In this document: positions 1 to 5,657 of the stretch, piece by piece
How the letters are laid out: every line of letters starts with the position of its first letter
How positions within the stretch are numbered: position 1 is the first letter of the stretch
DNA from: Candidatus Wallbacteria bacterium
GTDB taxonomy: Bacteria; Muiribacteriota; JAQTZZ01
Assembly (NCBI GenBank): GCA_028711905.1
Contig: JAQTRI010000258.1
Coordinates: 1 to 5,657, forward strand
Length of the DNA stretch: 5,657 bases
Direction of reading: 5' to 3'
Translations under genes and position numbers: made by a program
The notes under the pieces: model-generated
Database searches by the model: none
What the model was told of the DNA's origin: nothing
The model's input: only the letters and a program-made list of their open reading frames with translations

Positions 1-1
1 C

Positions 2-34
2 GATTGTTTTGTGGATCGCAGTAAGCAAAAATGA
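2..34 (+). CDS. Possible 3' end of an upstream gene (partial)
   Basis: The first bases may be the tail of an upstream gene. One frame reads DCFVDRSKQK and stops at TGA 32-34, 16 bases before the fdhA start. A second frame is also open from the window edge to TAA 39-41 (IVLWIAVSKNEP). Ten to thirteen codons cannot settle which frame, if either, is real. In related loci a NuoF/HydB-like flavoprotein is often encoded just ahead of this type of formate dehydrogenase and ends shortly after a ferredoxin domain, so a short gap would suit an operon. That identity is inference from context only. Confidence 0.2.
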   Translation, partial: DCFVDRSKQK

Positions 35-50
35 ACCATAAGGGGGCTAA

Positions 51-2732
51 ATGAACATCATCATCAACGGCAAGACATGCCATGCGGTAGAGGGACAGAC
101 CATACTGCAGACTGCCAAGGCCAATGGGATCTACATTCCATCGCTCTGCTGGCACGAAAAAGTCGGCGCGGCAGGCAAGTGCCGCGTGTGCGTAGTGGAA
201 GTCGAGGGCATGAGAGGCCTGCAGACCTCGTGCTCAGTAGTGGTCAAGGAGGGCATGAAGGTAGAGACCAGAACCGAGAAGATCCTGGAGGCTCAGAAAA
301 TGATCGTGGATCTGCTGCTTTCAAACGGCAGGCACGACTGCATTTCCTGCGCCCAGAACGGGGCCTGCGAGCTGCAGGATGTAGCCTATTACCTCGGCAT
401 TGAGCGGGGTTCCATGGTTTATCATGATCTTGAAGACAACCGGGACGAATCCTCGGAATTCATCTCAGTAGACCGCACCAAGTGCATTTCCTGCGGACGG
501 TGCGTGGCAGCCTGCCAGAACACTGTCACCAACGATGTGCTGGATTTCGGCTGGCGCGGTCACGGCACCGAAATTGTTTTTGACGCTGACAAGCCGATGG
601 GTGAATCCAATTGCGTGCAGTGCGGCGAGTGCTCCCAGATCTGTCCTGTGGGCGCGATTACGGACAAGAAGGCCAAAGGCCTGGCACGGCCCTGGGAGAC
701 CAGGCGCACGGTTACCGTGTGCCCTTACTGCGGCGTGGGCTGCCAGATCGCTGTGCACACTGATCGCCTGACCGGTAAGATCGTCAAAACCACTGGCGTG
801 GAAACAGCAGCTACCAACAAGGGCATGCTCTGCGTCAAGGGCCGCTACGGGTATGATTTCGTTGAACATCCGGACCGGTTAAAAATGCCATTGATTCGCA
901 AGGACGACGGCACATTCAGGGAAGCCTCGTGGGAAGAAGCTATTCAGACTGTGGCTGACAGGCTGCGCGACATTCGGGACAAGCATGGAGCGGACAGCAT
1001 TATGGCATTGGCTTCAGCCAAGGTGACGAACGAAGAAAACTACACATTTCAGAAATTTATCCGCACAGTGATCGGTACGCATAACATTGATCACTGCGCG
1101 CGATTATGACACAGCTCCACGGTGGCCGGTCTGGCCGCCTCCTTCGGTTCCGGAGCTATGACCAATGATATCGCAGGCATGGACAAGAGCGATGTAGCGC
1201 TGATTATCGGGTCCGACACATCTGAAGGCCATCCTGTGATTTCCGCGCGGCTGAAGAAAGCCGCCAAAGACGGCATGAAACTGATCGTCATTGACCCCAA
1301 GCGCATTAAAATGGCGGACTATGCCACGATTTACGCTTGTCAGAGACCTGGTACGGATGTGGCTGTTCTCAACGGCATCATGCACCTGATTATCAAGAAT
1401 AATTGGCACGACGCTAAATTCGTTGAAGAGCGCACAGAGGGATTCAATGAGTTGAAAGCCATGGTTGAGAAGTTCACTCCTGAATATGTTGAAAAGATCA
1501 GCAGCATCCCGGCAGGGACACTGCAAAAGATTGCTGAAATTTACGGCCACGCCAAGGCAGCGGCTCTATACTACGCCATGGGCATCACCCAGCACACTAC
1601 GGGCACCGACAATGTCAAATCATGCGCCAACCTGCAGATGCTTTGCGGACACATGGGCAAGGTCGGCGGCGGGGTCAATCCCCTGCGTGGTCAGTCCAAT
1701 GTGCAGGGAGCGTGCGACATGGGATGCCTGCCCGTGTTCTACCCGGCCTATCAGAAGGTCGGGATGGAGGAAGTGCAGCAGAAGTTCGAGAAACTATGGA
1801 ACTGCCGCTTAAGCGCCAAGCCGGGTCTGACCATGACCGATGCCTTTAATAAGGCTTACGATGGCCAGATGAAGGCCTTCTACATCATGGGAGAAAACCC
1901 CATGCTCAGCGATCCGGACCTGCATCATGTGGAAGAGGCGTTGAAAAAACTGGAATTGATCGTGGTGGAGGACATTTTCCTGACTGAAACCGCGAAAATG
2001 GCGCATGTGGTGTTCCCGTGCACAGCCTGGCCTGAAAAGGACGGCACGATCACCAATACCGAACGCCGCGTGCAGCTCTCGCATAAAGCCGTCAATGCTC
2101 CGGGCGAATCCAAGCACGACTGGGAAGTGCACCAGATGCTGGCCAACAAACTGGGCCACAATTGGAATTACACCTCAGCCGAGCAGATCTTCAACGAACT
2201 GGCGCAGTGCACTCCGTCATATGGAGGTATGGACTACCGCAGACTCGAAGGCAACGGCCTGCACTGGCCCTGCCCGGCCAAGGACCATCCGGGCACGCCT
2301 GTGCTGCACATCGGCAAGTTCTCCAAGGGAAAGGGCACCTTCTTTGCCATTGACTTCAAGGCACCTGCGGAAATGCCTGATCAGGAATACCCGCTGTACC
2401 TGACAACCGGCAGAATCCTGCAGCATTTCCACACAGGCACGCTGACCCGCAAATCGAAAGGTCTGGAAAATCTGGCAGGCCCGCACGCCATGATCTCGGT
2501 CGAAGACGCTGAAGCGCTTGGTATCGGAAACAGCGGACAGGTCAAGGTGACGACCAGGCGAGGTACGATCACGACCAAGGCTTTTGTCACTAAACGCATG
2601 CCGAAAGGTACCGTGTTCGTGCCGTTCCATTTCTGGGAGGCTCCCGCTAACAGGCTGACCATCAATGCTCTTGATCCTGTGGCGAAGATCCCGGAGTACA
2701 AGGTATGCGCGTGCAAGATCGAGAAGGGATGA
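51..2732 (+). CDS. fdhA: Selenocysteine-containing formate dehydrogenase, catalytic alpha subunit (UGA read as Sec)
   Basis: Oxidises formate to CO2 (or the reverse) at a bis-molybdopterin Mo/W centre and passes electrons through Fe-S clusters, probably to a NuoF-like partner; cytoplasmic, with no signal peptide. The protein is 893 residues with Sec at 353 (TGA 1107-1109). Domains in order: a [2Fe-2S] NuoG-type ferredoxin (Cys33, 44, 47, 61); a His-Cys [4Fe-4S] motif (His95, Cys97, 100, 106); two [4Fe-4S] ferredoxin motifs (Cys145-155 and Cys188-198); the molybdopterin-domain [4Fe-4S] cluster (Cys224, 227, 231, 261, then Lys263); the catalytic CARL-Sec-His motif at 349-354; NPLRGQ with Arg546, matching the E. 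coli FdhF catalytic Arg; and a dinucleotide-binding domain from about 780 to the end. The ATG at 51 has AGGGGG four bases upstream. Conceptual translation stops at 352, but all later family motifs continue in the same frame, so this is recoding and not a broken gene. The physiological electron acceptor is not shown here. Confidence 0.96.
1107..1139 (+). promoter_or_regulatory. In-frame UGA (Sec codon) and bacterial SECIS hairpin
   Basis: TGA 1107-1109 lies between Leu352 and His354, where the Sec of E. coli FdhF sits. Eleven bases after the UGA, a stem forms between GGTGGCC (1121-1127) and GGCCGCC (1133-1139), closing the loop GGTCT (1128-1132). Counting the U of UGA as 1, U17 (1123), G23 (1129) and U24 (1130) fall exactly where SelB-contacting bases lie in the E. 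coli fdhF SECIS, including the GGUCU apical loop. U17 may be bulged or may wobble with G1137. The element lies inside coding sequence, as is normal in bacteria. Confidence 0.93.
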
Positions 2733-2741
2733 TCCAGCGGA

Positions 2742-2759
2742 GGCGGATGTCAATCCGCC
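2742..2759. repeat. Small palindrome GGCGGAT-GTCA-ATCCGCC
   Basis: A perfect 7-bp inverted repeat with a four-base loop, ten bases after the fdhA stop codon and ahead of the terminator. The same arm sequence recurs at 5604-5625, and a variant lies at 4035-4050. It could protect the fdhA mRNA 3' end, but its recurrence in other gaps points to a dispersed intergenic repeat. Confidence 0.6.
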
Positions 2760-2782
2760 GGCAACCGGTAATAATCAAAGCT

Positions 2783-2820
2783 AAAGGCCCTCCTGGAAAC
2801 AGGGGGGCCTTTCAATTTTC
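2783..2820. terminator. Rho-independent terminator, probably bidirectional
   Basis: A 13-bp stem pairs 2783-2795 with 2800-2812 around a GAAA tetraloop, with one T-G wobble and a GC-rich core. A T-rich tail (TTTCAATTTT) follows on the plus strand, ending the fdhA transcript. The stem begins with AAA and ends in TTT and is flanked by A/T-rich sequence on its left, so it should also work for the convergent minus-strand gene, whose stop codon (2812-2814) touches the stem. Confidence 0.9.
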
Positions 2821-3447
2821 CGTCAGCAGGCCGTAGAACGAGCTCTCGTCCTTGATCACTCCGTCAGCCTCGTGCAGGTCCTGTTTCGTGAACCCGACAG
2901 TGATGTGCGGATAAAAGCGGGTCGCATCGAAACTGAAGGGTTTGCCGCCGTTTTCCTCGAACAGCTTCTGCACGGCAGCCCTGATTTCAGTCAGTGCCGG
3001 AGACTTGACCACAATGAAAAAGGCCGATTCTGGTTTACCGGAAATGACCTTGCTGCCGCTGCCTACGCATACGACCTCAAAGGTGGCGGCCTGGATCAAC
3101 ATGTCTTTGGCGATGCGGTTGATGTCCTTGATGGAAATATGCTTTTTCAGCACCTGATTGTATTCGACAGGCGTGATCACCGTGATGTGAGCCTCGCCCC
3201 GGTTTTTGAGAGTCAGGCCGGTGGCGGCTTCTATGTCCTTCCAGAGCTTTTTCACAGGCGCATAGGGCAGGTCCTGGATCAGGTAGGAATCGAACGCCCC
3301 TGATCCGGCGTGCTCCTGGAACTCGAGCTTGGCTGTATCGTGGATTGAAGAGGAAATGGTGAATTCAGGGGCTTCGCGGCCCGCGGCAGGCAGGCAGGCG
3401 AGGAATGAGATCAGTAATAATGTGATCAGGACGCGGTAATTCGGCAT
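2812..3447 (-). CDS. Exported 2H phosphoesterase-like protein (LigT-related fold)
   Basis: The 211-residue protein has two H-x-T-x motifs, HITV at 87-90 and HITV at 181-184, spaced as in the two-lobed 2H phosphoesterase superfamily (LigT and cyclic phosphodiesterase relatives). These enzymes act on 2',3'-cyclic or 2'-5' phosphate linkages; the actual substrate here is unknown. Residues 1-23 look like a Sec signal peptide: a short basic start (MPNYR), a hydrophobic core, then LPAAG. Cys18 follows FLA, a poor lipobox, so a lipoprotein is possible but not favoured. The ATG at 3447 was chosen over an in-frame ATG at 3600 because GGGAG lies five bases ahead of it, the signal peptide begins there, and a promoter lies between the two. 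It is convergent with fdhA and divergent from selC, so it is not in their operons. No link to selenium metabolism is evident. Confidence 0.8.
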   Translation of the reverse strand: MPNYRVLITLLLISFLACLPAAGREAPEFTISSSIHDTAKLEFQEHAGSGAFDSYLIQDLPYAPVKKLWKDIEAATGLTLKNRGEAHITVITPVEYNQVLKKHISIKDINRIAKDMLIQAATFEVVCVGSGSKVISGKPESAFFIVVKSPALTEIRAAVQKLFEENGGKPFSFDATRFYPHITVGFTKQDLHEADGVIKDESSFYGLLTEN

Positions 3448-3474
3448 GGCAGCTCCCGATAGTTTTTGCTTCTG

Positions 3475-3502
3475 ATTATACATCCGTTCGGAGCAGTTTG
3501 AA
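3475..3502 (-). promoter_or_regulatory. Sigma70-type promoter for the 2H phosphoesterase gene
   Basis: Read on the minus strand, TTCAAA (3502-3497), a 16-base spacer and a perfect TATAAT (3480-3475). Transcription would begin near 3468, about 20 bases ahead of the ATG at 3447. This supports the shorter start. Confidence 0.65.
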
Positions 3503-3570
3503 AGCGTAATTAGTGCGGAAATCCTAATCGCCCCCTGCGCGGGGGTGTGGAATACCCAGCAGCCTCCGGC

Positions 3571-3600
3571 TTGACAGGCTCTTTGCTTTCTGTGTAGCAT
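3571..3600 (+). promoter_or_regulatory. Sigma70-type promoter for selC
   Basis: A perfect -35 hexamer TTGACA (3571-3576), an 18-base spacer and TAGCAT (3595-3600; 4 of 6 matches to TATAAT). The predicted start, about seven bases on, falls at or next to the mature tRNA 5' end (G3608), so the 5' leader would be very short or absent. Confidence 0.65.
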
Positions 3601-3607
3601 CGAAGAG

Positions 3608-3702
3608 GGAGAGGAAGGATCTGGCGGTCCGGCTGGTCTTCAAAACCAGTAGCGGGCGGGTAACACTGTCCGTGGCAGGTTCGATTCCTGCCCTCTCTGC
3701 CA
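3608..3702 (+). tRNA. selC: tRNA-Sec (anticodon UCA)
   Basis: A 95-base gene, the same length as E. coli selC, with CCA encoded (3700-3702) after discriminator G3699. The anticodon arm CTGGT-CTTCAAA-ACCAG (3633-3649) carries TCA at 3640-3642, which reads UGA. The D arm is GGATC-TGGC-GGTCC (3617-3630). The long variable arm pairs 3653-3659 with 3666-3672, about 7 bp including G-U pairs. The T arm is GCAGG-TTCGATT-CCTGC (3675-3691). The acceptor pairs GGAGAGG (3608-3614) with CCTCTCT (3692-3698), with G-U at the first pair. As drawn this gives 7+5 bp in the acceptor/T domain, against the usual bacterial 8+5. The UCA anticodon, long variable arm and neighbouring selA make the identity firm. Confidence 0.95.
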
Positions 3703-3823
3703 GACTGTTGAAACCAGCCTGTCTGCTTCGTTGCGCTCAGCCCTCGGTTCCTCGTGTACCTTTAAGTACACTGCGGACCTCGGACTTTGCGCGCCTCGCA
3801 TCCAGACTAGTTTGAACAGTCTG
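3701..3823. repeat. 123-bp palindromic intergenic element (MITE-like) abutting selC
   Basis: The ends, CAGACTGTTGAAACCAG (3701-3717) and CTAGTTTGAACAGTCTG (3807-3823), are inverted repeats matching at 15 of 17 positions. The centre is a perfect GTGTAC-CTTTAA-GTACAC palindrome (3754-3771), exactly midway. The arms between are looser inverted repeats that share short blocks such as GCGC. The left end overlaps the last two bases of the tRNA CCA. No transposase is encoded, so it would be a non-autonomous repeat. Minus-strand ORFs through it are by-products of the palindrome. Confidence 0.75.
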
Positions 3824-3826
3824 CTG

Positions 3827-3965
3827 GTTAGACGCAGAATAGGCTGGATGCAGATTCGGACTTTCGGCTTCACGCATCAGGTTAGAGCCTCTTAAAACTT
3901 GTTTGGTAGAGGCTCTTATCCTCGGAGCGTAGCGTAGAGGGCATCTCGACCATTTTGAGCAGTCT
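3827..3965. repeat. Second, degraded palindromic element in tandem with the first
   Basis: The right end, GCATCTCGACCATTTTGAGCAGTCTG (3941 on), read on the minus strand, resembles the minus-strand end of the first element (CAGACTG, TCAAA, GATGC in the same order). A weaker inward-facing counterpart, GGCTGGATGC, lies at 3842-3851. The two GATGC blocks are roughly symmetric about the hairpin at 3884-3916. The left boundary is uncertain. Confidence 0.4.
3884..3916. other. Hairpin AGAGCCTCT ... AGAGGCTCT
   Basis: A perfect 9-bp inverted repeat (3884-3892 with 3908-3916) around a 15-base loop, followed by TTATCC. It could end selC transcription, but it lacks a proper T tract and lies about 180 bases past the tRNA. 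It also falls near the centre of the second palindromic element, so it may simply be that element's core. Confidence 0.5.
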
Positions 3966-4027
3966 GGTCCGGGTTGCTGCAACTGATTGAATTGCATGGC
4001 TGTGGCGTTCTTCCCGGCAATGCACAA

Positions 4028-4067
4028 TGTAGGGGCGGAATGTATTCCGCTCGCACCCGAAGGGTGC
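4028..4067. repeat. Paired hairpins in the selA leader
   Basis: Two adjacent palindromes: GCGGAAT-GT-ATTCCGC (4035-4050), then GCACCC-GAA-GGGTGC (4053-4067). The first begins TGTAGGGGCGGA, matching the start of the copy at 5599-5625 (TGTAAGGGCGGA), so it appears to belong to a dispersed intergenic repeat family. The second ends one base before the selA ribosome binding site and could affect its accessibility. The bases between 3966 and 4027 show no convincing promoter or gene. Confidence 0.55.
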
Positions 4068-4068
4068 C

Positions 4069-4077
4069 AGGGGTGAT
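4069..4077 (+). promoter_or_regulatory. Ribosome binding site that decides the selA start
   Basis: AGGGGTGAT resembles the anti-Shine-Dalgarno complement (GGAGGTGAT) and lies directly ahead of ATG 4079. The upstream in-frame start at 3974 would add 35 residues encoded by hairpin repeat sequence and has no such site. Confidence 0.65.
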
Positions 4078-4078
4078 A

Positions 4079-5494
4079 ATGGCTTCCAGGGACAAACTCC
4101 AGAAACTGCCCAGTGTCAGCGCTTTGCTGTTGAATCCGGGCGTTTCCCCATTATGCGACCTCCACGGCACTGCCATAGTCACCTGGGCTGCGAGAAAAAT
4201 CCTGCACCAGGCCCGAGAGGGCATCAAGGCTGGAGCGGCAGTGCCGCCGGCTGAGCAACTGGCAGTCGATACTGCAGCCACAGTGAAAGCTCTCGCGTGT
4301 CCGACCCTCAGGGAAGTGGTCAATGGCACAGGAGTGGCTATCCACACTAATCTCGGCCGTTCGCCGCTCGGAGAAACAGTGCTCAAAGATCTGACTCCGA
4401 TCATTCTCGGCTATTCCAACCTGGAGTTTGACTTGAGCAAAGGCGAGCGCGGCAGCAGGCACGATCATGTCGCCGCACTGCTGCAATATCTGACCGGAGC
4501 CGAGGACGCCATTGCGGTCAACAACAACGCCGCAGGATTGTTCCTGACCCTTGGCGCCCTGGCCAAAGGGCGGGAAGTCATTGTTTCGCGAGGTGAACTG
4601 ATCGAGATCGGCGGATCGTTCAGACTGCCTGAAATCATGGCAGCTTCAGGCGCGATCATGGTCGATGTCGGCACCACCAATAAAACCAGGATTAAAGATT
4701 ATGAGAAGGCTGTCAATGGAAACACAGCCATGATCCTCAAGGCCCACAGATCCAATTTCAGCCTCTCAGGCTTTACTGAGGAAGCCTCCTTAAAGGAGCT
4801 TTCCGACCTGGCTCACTCTAAGGGAGTGCATTTCGTGTATGACCTCGGGTCAGGATTGCTGCGCAGGCCCGCGAATCTTTCCCTGGAAAGCGAGCCTGAT
4901 GTCAGGTCATCTCTGGCGCAGGGGGCTGAACTGGTGCTGTTCTCAGGAGACAAGCTGCTCGGAGGCCCCCAGTGCGGTATTGCGGCAGGCAGAAGCGATC
5001 TGATCGGCAGGTTGAAGAAACACCCGCTGATGCGGGCCGTGCGCGTCGGGAAACTTACCATCGCCACCCTGACTTCAGTCATGCGCTCATACCTTTCGGA
5101 TGAAACGCTTACGCGCGACAATCCGGTGTTTACCATGCTCAGCCAGTCTCAGGCTTCATTGAAGCGCAAAGCTGAAAAACTGTGTCGGGCAGTTTCCAAA
5201 GCCGGTGTCCCGTGCGATGTGCGGCAGAGTATTGCCCAGTGCGGTGGCGGCACCCTGCCGGATCTGAAAATCGAAAGTTATTCCGTCAGAATCCTGTTCG
5301 ATGAAGCTACGACCGTGTCCCGCTCCCGGGCTTCTGAACGCATGTTTTCGGCACTGCTTTCCTTAGAGCGCCCAATCCTTGGAGTGCTGCGCTCAGGCGA
5401 ACTGCATTTTGATGTTTTCACGCTCAAGGAAGCAGATTTTTCCTATATTGCTGAATCCTCAGCCAAGGTCATGACCGGAAAGGATACGGCATGA
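4079..5494 (+). CDS. selA: L-seryl-tRNA(Sec) selenium transferase (selenocysteine synthase)
   Basis: This PLP enzyme converts Ser-tRNA-Sec to Sec-tRNA-Sec with selenophosphate; the E. coli enzyme is a cytoplasmic homodecamer. The product here is 471 residues, close to the 463 of E. coli SelA, so it is full length. The N-terminal tRNA-binding segment opens with the family's LPSV-x-x-LL pattern (10-17). The fold type I core shows VNGTGVAIHTNLGRSPL (81-97), YSNLEFDL (112-119), NNNAAG (148-153), YDLGSG (254-259) and the PLP lysine Lys292 in FSGDKLLGGPQ (288-298). QCGGGTLPD (387-395) is the conserved C-terminal glycine-rich motif. It lies 376 bases after selC, too far and too structured to assume a shared transcript, and I see no clear promoter of its own. 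Its stop TGA overlaps an ATG (ATGA, 5491-5494), but that frame ends after 16 codons. Confidence 0.96.
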   Translation: MASRDKLQKLPSVSALLLNPGVSPLCDLHGTAIVTWAARKILHQAREGIKAGAAVPPAEQLAVDTAATVKALACPTLREVVNGTGVAIHTNLGRSPLGETVLKDLTPIILGYSNLEFDLSKGERGSRHDHVAALLQYLTGAEDAIAVNNNAAGLFLTLGALAKGREVIVSRGELIEIGGSFRLPEIMAASGAIMVDVGTTNKTRIKDYEKAVNGNTAMILKAHRSNFSLSGFTEEASLKELSDLAHSKGVHFVYDLGSGLLRRPANLSLESEPDVRSSLAQGAELVLFSGDKLLGGPQCGIAAGRSDLIGRLKKHPLMRAVRVGKLTIATLTSVMRSYLSDETLTRDNPVFTMLSQSQASLKRKAEKLCRAVSKAGVPCDVRQSIAQCGGGTLPDLKIESYSVRILFDEATTVSRSRASERMFSALLSLERPILGVLRSGELHFDVFTLKEADFSYIAESSAKVMTGKDTA

Positions 5495-5528
5495 ACCGGA
5501 GTTTGGGATTTCATCTGATCTGTTCCAG

Positions 5529-5552
5529 GAGGAAGTTGTGAACGGCTTCCTC
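5529..5552. other. Hairpin GAGGAAG ... CTTCCTC after selA
   Basis: A perfect 7-bp stem (5529-5535 with 5546-5552) around a 10-base loop, about 35 bases past the selA stop. There is no T tract, so it is not a classic terminator. AGGAGG (5527-5532) followed by GTG (5538) inside it looks like a start site, but the reading frame crosses the palindromic repeat at 5604-5625 and resembles no protein I know. Confidence 0.4.
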
Positions 5553-5603
5553 GGGACGGGTCGCGTTCCTGTAATAAAACATCCTGCTATCACATCTTGT
5601 AAG

Positions 5604-5625
5604 GGCGGATCCATGTATCCGCCCA
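5604..5625. repeat. Palindrome GGGCGGAT-CCATGT-ATCCGCCC
   Basis: A perfect 8-bp inverted repeat with a six-base loop in the gap after selA. It shares its arms with the palindrome at 2742-2759 and its leading bases with the one at 4028-4050. It is best read as a copy of a dispersed intergenic repeat. The window ends 32 bases later at a run of G's that could be a ribosome binding site for the next gene. Confidence 0.65.
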
Positions 5626-5657
5626 ATTCCAGGCGTATTGTCATTTGGGGGGACATT

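Noticed and set aside
1107..1109. Nonsense mutation making fdhA a pseudogene
   Set aside because: The TGA is at the known Sec position with a SECIS behind it, and selC and selA are nearby.
1122..2732. A separate molybdopterin oxidoreductase gene starting at GTG 1122
   Set aside because: It is the same frame as fdhA continued past the Sec UGA. It would lack the catalytic residue and the Fe-S domains, and the GTG lies inside the SECIS stem.
3531..3545. CCCCC-TGCGC-GGGGG hairpin between the divergent promoters as an operator
   Set aside because: The stem is only five pairs of simple G/C runs, and nothing links it to a regulator.
3448..3600. A 51-residue N-terminal extension of the 2H protein from ATG 3600
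   Set aside because: It would cover that gene's own promoter and overlap the selC promoter. The signal peptide and ribosome binding site favour 3447.
3675..3966. Integrated island attachment site at selC
   Set aside because: No second copy of the tRNA 3' end and no integrase gene is visible in the window, only palindromic repeats.
3640..4027. Minus-strand ORFs across selC and the palindromic elements
   Set aside because: They read antisense to a tRNA and through inverted repeats, with no recognisable domain, ribosome binding site or promoter.
3974..4078. A longer SelA starting at 3974
   Set aside because: The extra 35 residues are encoded by intergenic hairpins and do not resemble SelA N termini. 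The start at 4079 has a good ribosome binding site.
5491..5541. Sixteen-codon ORF overlapping the selA stop (ATGA)
   Set aside because: It is very short, with no ribosome binding site of its own beyond the selA coding end and no recognisable sequence.
5459..5656. Minus-strand ORF of 65 codons at the right edge
   Set aside because: It overlaps the selA 3' end and the GGGCGGAT palindrome and has no domain signature.

Overview
This window is a selenocysteine (Sec) locus from an anaerobic bacterium. It carries a Sec-containing molybdenum or tungsten formate dehydrogenase together with two of the components needed to make selenocysteine: the tRNA-Sec gene (selC) and selenocysteine synthase (selA). 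The combination of NuoG-type iron-sulfur modules on the dehydrogenase, a UGA-encoded active site and bacterial SelA fits a strict anaerobe that oxidises formate or reduces CO2. Base composition is moderately GC-rich. I cannot assign a phylum from the sequence alone.

Layout, left to right. (1) Positions 51-2732 on the plus strand hold fdhA, one 893-residue selenoprotein. A naive ORF caller breaks it into two ORFs at an in-frame TGA (1107-1109); a SECIS hairpin of the E. coli fdhF type lies directly behind that codon. (2) A strong, probably bidirectional terminator (2783-2820) separates it from a convergent minus-strand gene (2812-3447) for an exported 2H phosphoesterase-like protein, which has its own promoter near 3475-3502. 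(3) A divergent promoter (3571-3600) drives selC (3608-3702), which has a UCA anticodon and a long variable arm. (4) A 376-base gene-free stretch follows (3703-4078). It holds a 123-bp palindromic element abutting the tRNA 3' end, a second more degraded one, and two small hairpins. (5) selA occupies 4079-5494 on the plus strand. (6) The last 163 bases hold further hairpins and no gene I can support; selB may begin just past the edge.

How the parts work together. SelA converts seryl-tRNA-Sec (the selC product) to selenocysteinyl-tRNA using selenophosphate. SelB, not in the window, would deliver it to the UGA of fdhA by binding the SECIS hairpin. The finished FdhA uses Sec353, His354 and Arg546 at the molybdopterin centre and passes electrons through its N-terminal Fe-S clusters, probably to a NuoF-like NAD(P)H or ferredoxin-linked partner encoded upstream. 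The selenoprotein and its machinery therefore sit side by side.

The most notable points are the recoded UGA with its conserved SECIS bases, a tRNA-Sec whose acceptor arm appears to be 7 bp rather than the usual bacterial 8 bp, palindromic repeats packed against the tRNA 3' end, and a recurring GGCGGAT/ATCCGCC hairpin family in the intergenic gaps. I found no CRISPR array, integrase, transposase or clearly new system.
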